Assembly: GCF_001556105.1 (NCBI RefSeq)
Contig: NZ_LSIF01000054.1
Location: 23,543 to 87,542 of the forward strand
Source of the DNA: Pseudoxanthomonas mexicana
GTDB taxonomy: Bacteria; Pseudomonadota; Gammaproteobacteria; Xanthomonadales; Xanthomonadaceae
Length of the DNA: 64,000 bases
Direction: 5' to 3'
Positions 46,892 through 57,476 of the stretch are shown here, one piece after another. The number at the start of each line of letters is the position of its first letter. The first letter of the stretch is position 1. The notes beneath the pieces were generated by a model, which searched no databases, was not told the origin of the DNA, and saw only the letters and a program-made list of their open reading frames with translations. A program made the translations under genes and the position numbers.

Positions 46892-47161
46892 TCAGGCCGC
46901 TTGCAGGGCCTTGATGCGGGCGTTCAGGCGGCTCTTGTGGCGGGCAGCCTTGTTCTTGTGGATCAGGCCGCGCGAGCTCAGGCGGTCGAGGATCGGCTGG
47001 GCCGACACGAACGCAGCCTGGGCGCCGGCGGCGTCATTGGCGTCGAGCGCCTTAAGGACTTTCTTGACGGCGGTGCGCAGCATCGAACGCTGACCGGCAT
47101 TGCGCGCATTGCGCACGACGGTCTGCTTGGCGCGCTTCTTGGCGGACTTGATATTGGCCAC
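46892..47161 (-). CDS. rpsT: 30S ribosomal protein S20
   Basis: An 89-residue basic, helical protein: [29 protein letters not shown] and [25 protein letters not shown] are typical of S20, a primary binder of 16S rRNA. The start codon is GTG (47161), preceded by AGGA at 8-bp spacing; non-ATG starts are known to limit S20 translation in other bacteria. It is divergent from murJ, a common arrangement near ileS. Confidence 0.97.
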   Translation of the reverse strand: MANIKSAKKRAKQTVVRNARNAGQRSMLRTAVKKVLKALDANDAAGAQAAFVSAQPILDRLSSRGLIHKNKAARHKSRLNARIKALQAA

Positions 47162-47288
47162 AGTGGGATTCCTGATGAATACCTGAGAGAATTCAGGGGG
47201 TGAACGGAAGACGGGTAATTGAGCCGGAAATTATGGGGCATTCAATGGGTTGCGTCAACCTGGGTCGTCCCGGGGCAAAGGGGGGGCG

Positions 47289-48899
47289 ATGAGCGGCAAA
47301 CTTCTGCGCTCTGCCGCGGTTTTCAGCTCCATGACCTTCCTGTCCCGGCTGTCCGGCCTGGTCCGGGACCAGGTCTACGCCCATGTCTTCGGCGCCAGCG
47401 CGATGATGGATGCCTTCTTCGTGGCGTTCCGCATCCCGAACTTCATGCGGCGGCTGTCGGCCGAAGGCTCGTTCTCGATGGCCTTCGTCCCCGTGCTGGC
47501 CGAGTACAAGACCACCCGCAGCGCCGACGAGGTCAAGGCCCTGGTCGACCGTGTGGCCGGCACCCTGGCCGCCGCACTGCTGGTGCTGACGGCCATCGTC
47601 ATCCTGCTGGCGGGGCCGATCGCCCGCCTGATCGCGCCGAACTTCGACGACGTGCAGATGGCGATACTGACCGACCTGTTGCGGATCACGTTCCCCTACG
47701 CCCTGTTCATTTCGCTGGCCTCGCTGGCGGGGGCGATCCTCAACAGCTATCAGCGTTTCGCCATTCCGGCGCTGTCCCCGATCCTGCTGAACGTGGCGAT
47801 GATCTCGGCCGCGCTGGCCGCCAAGGGCTGGTTCGACAGCTCGGTCATGGTGCTGGGGTGGGGCGTCTTCATCGCCGGCGTCCTGCAGTTGGGGTTCCAG
47901 TTGCCGTCGCTGTTCCGTCTGGGGCTGCTGCCGCGGCCCCGGCTGGATGTGGCCCATGCCGGTGTGCGCAGGATCATGACGCTGATGGTGCCCACGCTGT
48001 TTGGTTCCTCGGTGGCGCAGTTCAACCTGCTGCTGAATACCTGGGTGGCGACGTTGCTCATCAGCGGCAGCGTCAGTTGGCTGTATTACAGCGACCGACT
48101 GCTGGAGTTTCCGCTGGGCATGTTCGGCGTGGCGATCGGCACGGTGATCCTGCCGCATCTGTCCAGCCGCCATGCCGAAACCGATCCGGAAGGCTATTCG
48201 AAAGGATTGGACTGGGGCTTCCGGCTCTGCCTGCTGATCGGACTGCCGGCCTGCGCCGGCTTGATCCTGTGTGCCCAGCCGCTGTTGGCGACGCTGTTCC
48301 AGTACGGCCGGTTCGGTGCTACCGACGTGCAGATGGCCAGCTGGAGCCTGATGACGCAGTCCATCGCGGTGCCGGCGTTCCTGCTGGTGAAGGTGCTGGC
48401 GCCGGCGTTCTATTCGCGGCAGGACACCCGCACGCCCGTCAGGGCGGCGGTGGTGGCGGTGCTGACCAATGCGCTGTGCACGGTGCTGTTCTTCGCCGCC
48501 ATGCTCTACGGCACCGAGCCGGGCCGGCAGGCGCTGCTGGCCAGCGGAGGCAACCTGCGGCTCGCCCTCGGTGAGGTGCAGGGCGCCCATGCGCTGCTGG
48601 CGCTGGCCATCGCCATCGCAGGCTGGGTCAACGCCCTGCAACTGGCCTGGCTGCTGCGCAAGGCCGGCGTCTACCGTCGGCAGCCGGGCTGGGCCCGGTT
48701 CCTGCGCCAGATCGTCCTGGCCACGGTGGCGATGGTCCTGGTGGTGCTGGCGTTCCGTTTCGTCTGGGTCGACTGGACGCCGTGGGCCTGGTGGGAGCGC
48801 GGCTGGCGGCTGGCGGTGATGGTCGGTGCGGGTGGCGGGCTCTATGCCGGCCTGCTGTACCTGCAGGGCGTCCGGCCGCGTGACCTGCGTGGGCATTGA
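47289..48899 (+). CDS. murJ: Lipid II flippase MurJ
   Basis: A 536-residue MOP-superfamily membrane protein with about 14 helices that flips lipid II for peptidoglycan synthesis. The N-terminus MSGKLLRSAAVFSSMTFLSRLSGLVRDQVYA and the FRIPNFMRRLSAEGSFSMAFVPV stretch are family hallmarks (conserved Arg/Glu in the central cavity). LPHLSSRHAE and ALLVKVLAPAFYSRQDTRTPV-type segments also match. ATG 47289 is preceded by a GGGGGG-rich ribosome-binding region. It begins the murJ-ribF-ileS-lspA run. Confidence 0.95.
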   Translation: MSGKLLRSAAVFSSMTFLSRLSGLVRDQVYAHVFGASAMMDAFFVAFRIPNFMRRLSAEGSFSMAFVPVLAEYKTTRSADEVKALVDRVAGTLAAALLVLTAIVILLAGPIARLIAPNFDDVQMAILTDLLRITFPYALFISLASLAGAILNSYQRFAIPALSPILLNVAMISAALAAKGWFDSSVMVLGWGVFIAGVLQLGFQLPSLFRLGLLPRPRLDVAHAGVRRIMTLMVPTLFGSSVAQFNLLLNTWVATLLISGSVSWLYYSDRLLEFPLGMFGVAIGTVILPHLSSRHAETDPEGYSKGLDWGFRLCLLIGLPACAGLILCAQPLLATLFQYGRFGATDVQMASWSLMTQSIAVPAFLLVKVLAPAFYSRQDTRTPVRAAVVAVLTNALCTVLFFAAMLYGTEPGRQALLASGGNLRLALGEVQGAHALLALAIAIAGWVNALQLAWLLRKAGVYRRQPGWARFLRQIVLATVAMVLVVLAFRFVWVDWTPWAWWERGWRLAVMVGAGGGLYAGLLYLQGVRPRDLRGH

Positions 48900-48980
48900 G
48901 GAACGGCAGGGCCGGCTATACTTCAAGGTCTTGCAACATCCCGGATCCGCCGCCTGGCGCATCCGTCCTGACAGGAATCC

Positions 48981-49928
48981 ATGAGCAGGCTGTTCCGTGA
49001 CGTCGATGGCGGGCCTCTGTGCCCGCACGGTAGCGTGGTCTGCATCGGCGCCTTCGATGGCCTGCACCTGGGCCACCGTGCGCTGGTGCGGCATGCCGTC
49101 ACGCGTGCCCGTGCGCTGGGCGTGCCGGCCGTGGTGGTGACGTTCGAACCGCTGCCGCGCGAGTTCTTCGCCAAGGACAACCCGCCGCCGCGGCTGACGC
49201 TGGCGCGGGCCAAGGTGGAAGGTCTGCTCGACCTGGGCGCCGACCACGTCGGCCTGCTGCGTTTCGACGCGAAACTCTCCGCCATGACGGCCGACGACTT
49301 CGCCTGCACCCTGCTGGCGGGTCGCCTGGGTGCGAAGGAAGTCTGGATCGGCCCCGAGTTTCGTTTCGGCCACCGCCGCGGGGGCGATCTCGCCCTGCTG
49401 CAGGCGATGGGCAGCGAGCTTGGCTTCAGCGCCGGCGAGATCGAACCCGTGCACGCGCACGGTGATCGCGTTTCCAGCACCCGCATCCGCGAGGCGCTGA
49501 GAGGCGGCGACTTCGATACCGCCGCACGGCTGCTCGGTCGGCCGTATGCGATCGGTGGCCGGGTCGTGCGCGGCAAGCAGCTCGGCCGCACGCTCGGTTT
49601 TCCCACCGCCAACCTGCGCTTCCCGAAGACGCCCGCGCTGTCCGGCATCTACGCAACCTGGGTGCACGGCGTCGGCGGCCGGCCTTGGCCTTCGGTGTCC
49701 AGCTTCGGCACGCGGCCGACCGTGGACGGCGTGGAGCCGCTGCTGGAAGCGCACCTGTTCGACTTCGCCGGCGACCTCTACGGGCGCCATCTCGATGTCG
49801 AATTCGTCGCCAAGCTGCGCGACGAACTGAAATTCCCCGATCTGCCCAGCCTCAGTGTGCAGATGCACCGCGACGCGGACGACGCGCGCGCGATCCTTTC
49901 CGAACATCAACGACGAGCAACGGCGTGA
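48981..49928 (+). CDS. ribF: Bifunctional riboflavin kinase/FAD synthetase
   Basis: A 315-residue enzyme that phosphorylates riboflavin to FMN and adenylates it to FAD. The N-terminal nucleotidyltransferase domain shows [24 protein letters not shown], and [13 protein letters not shown]. The C-terminal kinase domain shows [20 protein letters not shown] and the metal site [10 protein letters not shown], then [13 protein letters not shown]. It overlaps ileS by GTGA (49925-49928). Confidence 0.96.
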   Translation: MSRLFRDVDGGPLCPHGSVVCIGAFDGLHLGHRALVRHAVTRARALGVPAVVVTFEPLPREFFAKDNPPPRLTLARAKVEGLLDLGADHVGLLRFDAKLSAMTADDFACTLLAGRLGAKEVWIGPEFRFGHRRGGDLALLQAMGSELGFSAGEIEPVHAHGDRVSSTRIREALRGGDFDTAARLLGRPYAIGGRVVRGKQLGRTLGFPTANLRFPKTPALSGIYATWVHGVGGRPWPSVSSFGTRPTVDGVEPLLEAHLFDFAGDLYGRHLDVEFVAKLRDELKFPDLPSLSVQMHRDADDARAILSEHQRRATA

Positions 49929-52759
49929 GCCAGGATTACAAAGCGACCCTCCATCTGCCCGCCACGGATTTCCCGATGCGCGGCGACCTGCCCAAGCGCG
50001 AGCCGGACACGCTGGCCCGCTGGGAAAGCCAGGGCCTGTACACGCAGCTGCGCGACAACGCCAAGGGCCGCCCGCTGTTCGTGCTGCACGACGGCCCGCC
50101 GTATGCCAACGGCGCGATCCACCTGGGCCACGCGGTCAACAAGATCCTCAAGGACATCATCGTCAAGTCGCGCTACCTGGCCGGCTTCGATGCGCCGTAC
50201 ATCCCGGGCTGGGATTGCCACGGCCTGCCGATCGAGATCGCCATCGAGAAGAAGTTCGGCAAGGTCGGCGTGAAGCTGGATGCGGTCGAGTTCCGGCAGA
50301 AGTGCCGCGAATACGCCGAGTCGCAGATCGAGATCCAGCGCAAGGACTTCAAGCGCCTGGGCGTGATCGGCGACTGGGACAACCCGTACAAGACGCTCGA
50401 CTTCCGCTTCGAAGCCAACGAGATGCGCGCGCTGGCGAAGATCGTCGCCAACGGCCACCTGACCCGTGGCGTGAAGCCGGTGCACTGGTGCTTCGACTGC
50501 GGTTCGGCACTGGCCGAAGCCGAGATCGAATACGCCGACAAGGTGTCGCCGGCCGTCGATGTCGCGTACATCGTCCGGAACGCGCGTGAAATGGCGGCTA
50601 CTGAATTTGGCTACCAACTCGATGATGGGGTCGAGGTCGCGCTGCCGATCTGGACGACAACACCGTGGACGCTGCCCGCAAGTCTTGCAGTCAGCCTCGG
50701 TGATCTTCTTGAATACGTGCTGGTTGAAGGCCCGCGTACGGCAGACGGTCGACGCAGGCTGCTTATCCTGGCAGAGGCTCTCGCACAACGGGCTCTGGCT
50801 CGCTATGGAGTGACCGATGTCGTGATCCACGGTAAAGCCTACGGCGGCGACCTGGAAAACTACGTTCTTCAACACCCATTCTACGATCGCGAAATTCCAG
50901 TGATCTTGGGCAGCCACGTGTCGGCCGAAGACGGTACCGGCGCCGTGCACACCGCGCCCGGCCACGGCCAGGAAGACTATGTCGTCAGCAAGCAGTACGG
51001 CCTGCTCGACAAGTACACCGCCGCCCAGCTCAACCCGGTCGACGGCCGCGGCGTGTACCTGCCGTCCACGCCGGCCGCGCATGGCGTCGAACTCGCCGGC
51101 CTGCATATCTGGAAGGCGAACGACACGATCATCGAGGTGCTGAAGCAGAGCGGCGCGTTGCTCGCCTTCAGCAAGCTTGATCACAGCTACCCGCACTGCT
51201 GGCGCCACAAGACGCCCATCGCGTTCCGCGCTACGCCGCAATGGTTCATCTCGATGGAGCAGGCCAACCTGCGCGCCGATGCGCTCGAGGCGATCAAGCA
51301 CGTCGGCTGGTTCCCGCAGTGGGGCGAAGCCCGCATCGCCGGCATGGTGGACGGACGCCCGGACTGGACCATCTCGCGCCAGCGCACCTGGGGCGTGCCG
51401 ATCGCGCTGTTCGTGCATCGCGAGACCGGCGAACCGCATCCGCGCAGCGTCGAGCTGATGCGTGCCGTCGCCGACAAGGTGGAGCAGGGCGGCGTCGACG
51501 TCTGGTACACGCTGGATGCCGCCGAGCTGCTGGGCGACGAGGCGAAGGACTACGACAAGATCACCGACATCCTCGATGTCTGGTTCGATTCCGGCGTCAC
51601 CCACGAAGCGGTGCTGCTGGAACGCGGCATCCCCAAGCCGGCCGACCTCTACCTGGAAGGCTCCGACCAGCACCGTGGCTGGTTCCAGTCCTCGCTGCTG
51701 ACCGGCGTGGCGATCGACAAGGCCGCACCGTACCGGCAGTGCCTCACCCACGGTTTCACTGTGGACGAGCACGGCCGCAAGATGTCGAAGTCGCTCGGCA
51801 ACGGCATCGAGCCGCAGGACATCATGAAGACCCTCGGCGCCGACATCCTGCGCCTGTGGATCGCCAGCGCCGACTACAGCAACGAGATGTCGCTGTCGCA
51901 GGAAATCCTGAAGCGCAACGCCGATGCCTACCGGCGCCTGCGCAACACCGCGCGCTTCCTGCTGAGCAACCTCAATGGTTTCGATCCAGCGCGCGACCTG
52001 CTGGCGCCGGCCGACATGGTCGCGCTGGACCGCTGGATCGTGCACCGCGCCTACGAGGTGCAGGAGAAGATCAAGGCCGCGTATGACCGCTACGATTTCG
52101 CCGAGATCGTGCAGGCCCTGCTGAACTTCTGCAGCGTCGACCTGGGTTCGCTGTACCTGGACGTCACCAAGGACCGCCTGTACACGATGCGCGAGGATTC
52201 GCGCGGCCGTCGCAGCGCGCAGAGCGCGATGTTCCATATCGCCGAAGCCTTCGTGCGCTGGATCGCGCCGGTGCTCAGCTTCACCGCTGACGAGATGTGG
52301 GGCTACCTGCCCGGCGAGCGGACCGGCAACGTGCTGTTCGCCACTTGGTACGACGGCCTGGCGCCGCTGCCGGAGGGCGCCGCGCTGAACGCCGCCGACT
52401 TCGACCAGCTGCTGGCCCTGCGCGAGCAGGTCGCCAAGGTGCTGGAGCCGATGCGCGCCAACGGCCTGATCGGTGCGGCGCTGGAAGCCGAGATCGCGGT
52501 GTCGGTGAATGCCGTCACCGCCGCCAAATGGCAGCCGCTGGCCGAGGAGCTGCGCTTCTTCTTCATCAGTGGCGACGTCACCGTCAGCGAAGTCAGCGCC
52601 GACGAGACCTTCGTGCTGGCCACGCCGACCACCAAGACCAAATGCGTGCGCTGCTGGCATTACCGCGCCGATGTCGGCCAGCATGCCGCGCATCCCGAGC
52701 TGTGCGGCCGCTGCGTCGACAACATCGACGGCGCCGGCGAAAACCGGGTGTGGTTCTGA
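49925..52759 (+). CDS. ileS: Isoleucyl-tRNA synthetase
   Basis: A 944-residue class I synthetase. The HIGH-like motif is [12 protein letters not shown], the KMSKS loop is KMSKSLGNG, and a C-terminal zinc ribbon ends [27 protein letters not shown]. The CP1 editing domain contains WTTTPWTLP and [16 protein letters not shown]. The start GTG at 49925 overlaps the ribF stop. Codons from about 50579 to 50908, inside CP1, have many A/T third positions (GCT, GAA, CTT, CAA), unlike the rest of the gene, which suggests a recombined segment. The protein stays full-length and motif-complete. It overlaps lspA by one base. Confidence 0.97.
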   Translation: MSQDYKATLHLPATDFPMRGDLPKREPDTLARWESQGLYTQLRDNAKGRPLFVLHDGPPYANGAIHLGHAVNKILKDIIVKSRYLAGFDAPYIPGWDCHGLPIEIAIEKKFGKVGVKLDAVEFRQKCREYAESQIEIQRKDFKRLGVIGDWDNPYKTLDFRFEANEMRALAKIVANGHLTRGVKPVHWCFDCGSALAEAEIEYADKVSPAVDVAYIVRNAREMAATEFGYQLDDGVEVALPIWTTTPWTLPASLAVSLGDLLEYVLVEGPRTADGRRRLLILAEALAQRALARYGVTDVVIHGKAYGGDLENYVLQHPFYDREIPVILGSHVSAEDGTGAVHTAPGHGQEDYVVSKQYGLLDKYTAAQLNPVDGRGVYLPSTPAAHGVELAGLHIWKANDTIIEVLKQSGALLAFSKLDHSYPHCWRHKTPIAFRATPQWFISMEQANLRADALEAIKHVGWFPQWGEARIAGMVDGRPDWTISRQRTWGVPIALFVHRETGEPHPRSVELMRAVADKVEQGGVDVWYTLDAAELLGDEAKDYDKITDILDVWFDSGVTHEAVLLERGIPKPADLYLEGSDQHRGWFQSSLLTGVAIDKAAPYRQCLTHGFTVDEHGRKMSKSLGNGIEPQDIMKTLGADILRLWIASADYSNEMSLSQEILKRNADAYRRLRNTARFLLSNLNGFDPARDLLAPADMVALDRWIVHRAYEVQEKIKAAYDRYDFAEIVQALLNFCSVDLGSLYLDVTKDRLYTMREDSRGRRSAQSAMFHIAEAFVRWIAPVLSFTADEMWGYLPGERTGNVLFATWYDGLAPLPEGAALNAADFDQLLALREQVAKVLEPMRANGLIGAALEAEIAVSVNAVTAAKWQPLAEELRFFFISGDVTVSEVSADETFVLATPTTKTKCVRCWHYRADVGQHAAHPELCGRCVDNIDGAGENRVWF

Positions 52760-53253
52760 TGGCCGCCGCTCCGAAACCCAATGCGCTGGTCTGGCTGCTG
52801 CTGTCGGTCATCGTCATCGTGCTCGACCAGTGGACCAAGGCCTGGGTGCTGTCCTCGCTGCCGGAGTACACCGCCATCCCGGTGATCGAGGGATTCTGGA
52901 ACTGGTACCGCACCTACAACACCGGTGCGGCCTTCAGCTTCCTGGCCGATGCCGGCGGTTGGCAGCTGTGGTTCTTCACCGTGCTGGCGGTGGGCATCAG
53001 TGGCCTGCTGGGCTTCTGGCTGTCGCGCACCGCGCGCGGCGACTGGCGCCAGGCGCTGCCGTACGCGCTGGTCATCGGTGGCGCGCTGGGCAACGTCATC
53101 GACCGGCAGATCCACGGCCACGTCATCGATTTCATCCAGTGGCATTGGCGCGACTACTACTGGCCGGCGTTCAACATCGCGGACTGCGCGGTGGTGGGTG
53201 GGGCCATCGGCATCGCGCTGTTCGGGGTGTTCGACGGCAAGAAGAAAGCGTGA
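52759..53253 (+). CDS. lspA: Lipoprotein signal peptidase
   Basis: A 164-residue inner-membrane aspartyl protease with four helices that cleaves prolipoprotein signal peptides. [36 protein letters not shown] (first catalytic Asp) and [15 protein letters not shown] (second catalytic Asp) are all present. The ATG shares a base with the ileS TGA. ispH follows after a 207-bp gap filled with repeats. Confidence 0.96.
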   Translation: MAAAPKPNALVWLLLSVIVIVLDQWTKAWVLSSLPEYTAIPVIEGFWNWYRTYNTGAAFSFLADAGGWQLWFFTVLAVGISGLLGFWLSRTARGDWRQALPYALVIGGALGNVIDRQIHGHVIDFIQWHWRDYYWPAFNIADCAVVGGAIGIALFGVFDGKKKA

Positions 53254-53260
53254 CGTTGGC

Positions 53261-53324
53261 GTAGGGCGGGCCTTGGCCCGCCGCTCGATGACGCACCAGC
53301 ACGGCGGGCCGAGGCCGGCCCTAC
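53261..53324. repeat. REP-like inverted repeat after lspA
   Basis: GTAGGGCGGGCCTTGGCCCG at the left and GGCGGGCCGAGGCCGGCCCTAC-type sequence at the right (53303-53324) form a long imperfect inverted repeat, and each arm is itself a small palindrome. This GTAGGGC header is a typical paired REP of xanthomonads. Confidence 0.75.
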
Positions 53325-53345
53325 GGGCTGCATCGCGGCGGTTTG

Positions 53346-53384
53346 CCCTCACCCCGTTCCCTTCTCCCGCAGGCGGGCGAGGGG
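53346..53384. repeat. Second intergenic inverted repeat (CCCTCACCCC type)
   Basis: CCCTCACCCC at the left and GGCGGGCGAGGGG at the right, with TCTCCCGC in the middle, form an imperfect palindrome of a type scattered between genes in this family. It lies 77-115 bp before ispH. Confidence 0.5.
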
Positions 53385-53460
53385 CGCAGGTGCCAGGCGG
53401 GCTCGGTGCCGGCAGCAGATTTATCTTTTCATTTTCCCGTCTTCGGTAAGATCCGTTTCT

Positions 53461-54411
53461 ATGGACGTCCTGCTCGCCAATCCCCGTGGTTTCTGTGCCG
53501 GTGTCGACCGCGCCATCGAGATCGTCAAGCGCGCCATCGAAACGCTGGGTGCGCCGATCTACGTGCGGCACGAAGTGGTGCACAACCGCTTCGTGGTCGA
53601 CGACCTGAAGCAGCGCGGCGCAGTGTTCGTGGAAGAGCTCGATGAAGTGCCGGACGGGGCCACCGTCATCTTCAGCGCGCACGGCGTGTCCAAGGCGGTG
53701 CGCAACGAAGCGGACCGGCGCGGGCTGAAGGTGTTCGACGCCACCTGCCCGCTGGTCACCAAGGTCCACTTCGAAGTGGCCCGCCACTGCCGCGCTGGCC
53801 GCGACGTGGTGCTGATCGGCCACGCCGGCCACCCCGAGGTGGAAGGCACGATGGGGCAATGGAGCCGCGAAGGCGGCAGCGGGAACATCTACCTCGTCGA
53901 AGACATCGACGGCGTCGCCGCGCTGGACGTCAGCCAGCCGGACAACCTGTTCTACACCACCCAGACCACGCTGTCGGTCGACGACACGGTCGGCATCATC
54001 CATGCGTTGCAGCAGCGCTTTCCGGCCATCCAGGGGCCGAAGAACGACGACATCTGCTACGCCACCCAGAACCGCCAGGACGCCGTGCGCGACCTGGCCA
54101 GGCAGTGCGACCTGGTGCTGGTGGTCGGCTCGCCGAACAGCTCCAACTCCAACCGCCTGCGCGAGCTGGCCGAGCGCGACGGCGTGGAGTCGTACCTGAT
54201 CGACGGTGCGCATGAGATCGACCCGCGCTGGATCGACGGCAAGCAGCGCGTCGGCGTCACCGCCGGCGCGTCCGCCCCCGACGTGCTGATCGACGGCGTC
54301 ATCCAGCGCCTGCGCGACCTCGGCGCGGGCGGCATCAGCGAGCTCGATGGCGAACCCGAGAGCATGGTGTTCGCCCTGCCGAAGGAACTGCGGCTGCGGC
54401 TGGTCAGCTGA
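53461..54411 (+). CDS. ispH: 4-Hydroxy-3-methylbut-2-enyl diphosphate reductase
   Basis: A 316-residue [4Fe-4S] enzyme, last step of the MEP isoprenoid pathway (IPP and DMAPP). Cluster cysteines appear in [23 protein letters not shown] and [11 protein letters not shown]. Substrate residues are in [18 protein letters not shown] and [10 protein letters not shown]. Only about 9 nt separate a TAAGAT-like -10 element (53447-53452) from the ATG, and no Shine-Dalgarno is visible, so the message may be leaderless. Confidence 0.96.
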   Translation: MDVLLANPRGFCAGVDRAIEIVKRAIETLGAPIYVRHEVVHNRFVVDDLKQRGAVFVEELDEVPDGATVIFSAHGVSKAVRNEADRRGLKVFDATCPLVTKVHFEVARHCRAGRDVVLIGHAGHPEVEGTMGQWSREGGSGNIYLVEDIDGVAALDVSQPDNLFYTTQTTLSVDDTVGIIHALQQRFPAIQGPKNDDICYATQNRQDAVRDLARQCDLVLVVGSPNSSNSNRLRELAERDGVESYLIDGAHEIDPRWIDGKQRVGVTAGASAPDVLIDGVIQRLRDLGAGGISELDGEPESMVFALPKELRLRLVS

Positions 54412-54448
54412 GCCCGCGCGTCGTCATCGAATAGCGAACGGTATCGCC

Positions 54449-55093
54449 ATGTCCGAATGCTGCGGGTGCGGGAAGGTCGTCGACGTCGCCGCATTGCAGG
54501 CGAAGCAGCGCCGCGTGCTGACGTGGGTGCTGGCGATCAACCTGGCCACGTTCGCGATGATGGCGTTCGCTGCGTGGCGGTCGCATTCCTCCTCGTTGCT
54601 GTCGGGCAGCCTGGACAACCTGGGCGATGCATTGACCTACGCCATCAGCCTGGCGGTGGTCGGCGCGTCGATGCGGGCCAAGGCGAAGGTGGCCTTCTTC
54701 AAGGGCTTGCTGATACTGGGCGCCGCCGTTGCGGTGGGTGTGCAGATCGCATGGCGATTGGCCAACCCCGCGGTGCCGTTGTTCGAAGGCATGGGCATCG
54801 CCGCCGCATTGAATCTCGCGGCCAATGGCGCGTGCCTCTGGTTGCTGATGCCGTACCGCAGCGGCGACGTCAACATGGCGTCGGCCTGGGAGTGCTCGCG
54901 CAACGACATCGCCGAAGGGTGCGCGGTGCTGCTGGCCGCGGCGCTGGTGGGGCTGTTCGGTGCGGGCTGGCCGGACCTGCTGGTCGCGGCTGCGTTGCTG
55001 GTGATGTTCCTGCGCTCGTCCGCGCGCGTGCTGCGTGCGGCGTGGCGCGAACTGCAGGCGCAGCGCGTCGCGCAGACAGGGTCAGCACGCTGA
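54449..55093 (+). CDS. Small CDF-type cation transporter
   Basis: A 214-residue membrane protein. The N-terminus is MSECCGCGKVVD, a Cys cluster likely to bind metal. Five or six helices follow, including SHSSSLLSGSLDNLGDALTYAISLAVV, the cation-diffusion-facilitator signature with the D-x3-D site, and a second site-like ECSRNDIAEG. The usual C-terminal cytoplasmic metal-binding domain of CDF proteins is missing. It may export Zn, Co or a related metal. It follows ispH by 37 bp. Confidence 0.85.
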   Translation: MSECCGCGKVVDVAALQAKQRRVLTWVLAINLATFAMMAFAAWRSHSSSLLSGSLDNLGDALTYAISLAVVGASMRAKAKVAFFKGLLILGAAVAVGVQIAWRLANPAVPLFEGMGIAAALNLAANGACLWLLMPYRSGDVNMASAWECSRNDIAEGCAVLLAAALVGLFGAGWPDLLVAAALLVMFLRSSARVLRAAWRELQAQRVAQTGSAR

Positions 55094-55475
55094 TCAGGGC
55101 GGCCTGAGGCAGGCCGGACGCAAAGCTGGGACTGGCGGCGTCTTGTCCACGCATGAGGAATCGTGGATGGCTTTCCGGATGCTGCGACATTCCGCAGCCA
55201 TGCGCGCCATCGGGCCGCCACCCCTGAGTTCCAGTTGCTGTTCGATGCATGCGATGTCCTGTGCATCGCGCCCATCGCGAATATCCCCTCGCGACGTCAC
55301 GCATACGAGCGTAAGTGCGGCGTCCGGCGATACGCGTCTCATGCAACGGCAAGGGCGCATCAGCTCACAGGGGATAGTGCATGAAACGTCTAACCACTTT
55401 GCCGACCATGGCAACGCACGGGCATGCCGCATGCCCGTCGCAGCCGGCACGCGTGCGCGCGCAAGGCGCGACGTC
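55094..55475. other. Intergenic region before the first DUF11-type surface gene
   Basis: 382 bp. The only gene-like element is a 32-codon ORF at 55381-55479 that overlaps the next start. I see no repeat or terminator of note in the rest. Confidence 0.5.
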
Positions 55476-55479
55476 ATGA
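55381..55479 (+). CDS. Possible short upstream ORF coupled to the surface-protein gene
   Basis: ATG at 55381 opens 32 codons (MKRLTTLPTMATHGHAACPS...) ending in a TGA that overlaps the ATG of the surface-protein gene (ATGA, 55476-55479). AGGGG lies about 9 bp upstream. Such an arrangement could couple translation of the large secreted protein to a leader ORF. Coding nature is not proven; composition alone does not exclude chance. Confidence 0.35.
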   Translation: MKRLTTLPTMATHGHAACPSQPARVRAQGATS

Positions 55480-57476
55480 GGCTTACCGCGTACCGCATGC
55501 TGGCCATGGCCGCGTTGGCGGGCATCGCCGGGCCGGCGCTGGCGCAGCAATGCGGTTTCGGCACGTACCAATCGTTCGCCGCCCTCAACGGACAAGCCGG
55601 CTCCAGCGAGACGGTGATCAATGGCAACAACGTCTATGTGGGCAGGTCCCGCGTGCAGGTGGACAACACCACCTTCGGCAACGGCACGATCACCACCGAC
55701 GACATCAGCGACAACCATTACACCGGTGAGCCGGGCATCCGCATCGGCCACAGTTCCGGCGACACCGGCAGTGAAGCCAACCGCATCCAGACCACGTTGC
55801 ATTTCCGCAATCCCGACAACCTCAGCCAGTATCTGCCCGTCGGCAACCTGAGCTTCCGCCTGCACGATGTGGATGCGGGCGACCGGGTGCGGGTGAATGC
55901 CTACGACCAGAACGGCGCCCTCATCACGCTGACGTCGTCGATGTATTCGTTCTATGCGAATACGCTGTTGTCCTTCGCGGGGTCCAACCTGTTCCAGGCG
56001 CCCGACGGGAGCACCGACGCGCTGAGCAACGGACGACGGGGCACGGTGGACATCGACCTGGCCGGCTACCAGGTGTCGCGGATCGAATTCCGCTACTGGG
56101 ACCCCAACGCGAATGGCACGTACACCATCGCGCAGATGTCCGGCTGCAGCGTGCCGCTCACGCTGTACAAGACCACCAACCCGAGTCCGGGCGGAGCCTT
56201 CAGCTTCACCTTGGCCAATACGAGGGTCACGACCGGCACGGTGACCACGTCGTCGGCCGGCACGCCGACCCAGGTCGATGGCGATACCGACGCCGGCATG
56301 CAGTCGTTCACCGTGGCCGCGCCGGGCAGTGCCGTCAGCATCTCCGAAAGCAGCCTGCCTGTGGGTTGGACGCTGGTGAATGCGGTCTGCAGCAATGCGG
56401 CCGGTGCCACGGTGGGCAGCCGCAGCGGCACCACGTACACGATTCCCGGCGCTGGTACCGCAGCGGGTGCGTCGTTGACATGCACCTTCACCAACGCACG
56501 CACGACGCTGCGCCTGCAGAAGGCGTTGCCCGGTGGCCGCGTGCAGGCGGCCGACCAGTTCACCCTGTCCATCGCCGGCGTGGGCGCTCCGGCAGCGGTG
56601 ACCACCACCGGCAACGGCACCATGGCCAGCGGCCTGCTGACGCACGCCTCGCCCACGGCAGGCAGTACCTACACGCTGTCCGAATCGGCGGCGGGTGGTG
56701 CGGTGCTGGGCAACTACACCACCAGCTATGCATGCACCAACACGCGGTCGGGCGGGCAGGCGCCGAGTGGCATCGGCACGACCTTCAACGTGGTGCCCGT
56801 GGCAGGCGACGACCTCACCTGCACCTTCAGCAATACGCCGCGTCCGCGGGTGACGATCCGCAAGACCAGCGTGAACGGCATCAATAGTTTCACTTTCAGT
56901 GGCAGCAACGGCATCGCGAACCAGACGCTGGTCACCACCGTCGCCGGCACACCGGTCAGTGGCGCGGTGCAGGTGCTGACGGCAGCCAACACCGCCACCA
57001 CGATTACTGAAGGCACGCTGCCGCCGAACTATCTGCTCACCGACATCACCTGCGCGGGCCTGCCGAACCTGGCCTCGCGACAGGTCGTCCTGAATGCAGC
57101 GGCCACCGTGGCGGGTGCGAACGTCATCTGCACCTTCACCAACACGCTGCAGCAGGCGGACATCCAGGTGCAGAAGACGGCGACGCCGAACCCCACCCTC
57201 AGCGGAGGCGTGGTGACCTACACACTGCTGGTCACCAACAACGGCCCGGTGGCGGCCCCGGGGACGGTGGTGACCGACACGCCCGGTCCCGGGCTGAACT
57301 GCACCACGCCGAGCACCACGTTCACCTGCGCGGCCACGGGCGGTGCGGCGTGCCCCTCCGCCACCGTGCCCGTCTCCACGCTGCTGGGCACCGGCATGGT
57401 GATCCCCACGTTGCCCGTGAATGGGCAGGTCACGGCGACGCTGCAATGCATGGTGACGGCCACCGGACAGCCCTGA
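55476..57476 (+). CDS. Secreted modular surface protein with DUF11 domain (1)
   Basis: A 666-residue exported protein. Signal peptide: residues 1-24, ending GPALAQ. Residues about 25-225 are a beta-rich domain with paired Cys, unlike the next two genes. From about residue 228 (CSVPLTLYKTTNPSPGGAFSFTL) come three prealbumin/SpaA-like beta modules, each closing with a CTFTN-type strand. The C-terminal 105 residues (ADIQVQKTATPNPTLSGGVVTYTLL...) are a DUF11 repeat domain. No LPXTG, autotransporter barrel or type IX signal is visible, so the attachment is unknown. Thr/Ser/Gly/Ala-rich composition fits an adhesin or matrix protein. Confidence 0.82.
   Translation: MRLTAYRMLAMAALAGIAGPALAQQCGFGTYQSFAALNGQAGSSETVINGNNVYVGRSRVQVDNTTFGNGTITTDDISDNHYTGEPGIRIGHSSGDTGSEANRIQTTLHFRNPDNLSQYLPVGNLSFRLHDVDAGDRVRVNAYDQNGALITLTSSMYSFYANTLLSFAGSNLFQAPDGSTDALSNGRRGTVDIDLAGYQVSRIEFRYWDPNANGTYTIAQMSGCSVPLTLYKTTNPSPGGAFSFTLANTRVTTGTVTTSSAGTPTQVDGDTDAGMQSFTVAAPGSAVSISESSLPVGWTLVNAVCSNAAGATVGSRSGTTYTIPGAGTAAGASLTCTFTNARTTLRLQKALPGGRVQAADQFTLSIAGVGAPAAVTTTGNGTMASGLLTHASPTAGSTYTLSESAAGGAVLGNYTTSYACTNTRSGGQAPSGIGTTFNVVPVAGDDLTCTFSNTPRPRVTIRKTSVNGINSFTFSGSNGIANQTLVTTVAGTPVSGAVQVLTAANTATTITEGTLPPNYLLTDITCAGLPNLASRQVVLNAAATVAGANVICTFTNTLQQADIQVQKTATPNPTLSGGVVTYTLLVTNNGPVAAPGTVVTDTPGPGLNCTTPSTTFTCAATGGAACPSATVPVSTLLGTGMVIPTLPVNGQVTATLQCMVTATGQP

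Noticed and set aside
47193-49910. Minus-strand ORF of 905 codons across murJ and ribF
   Set aside because: Gln/His/Arg-rich shadow of two conserved genes.
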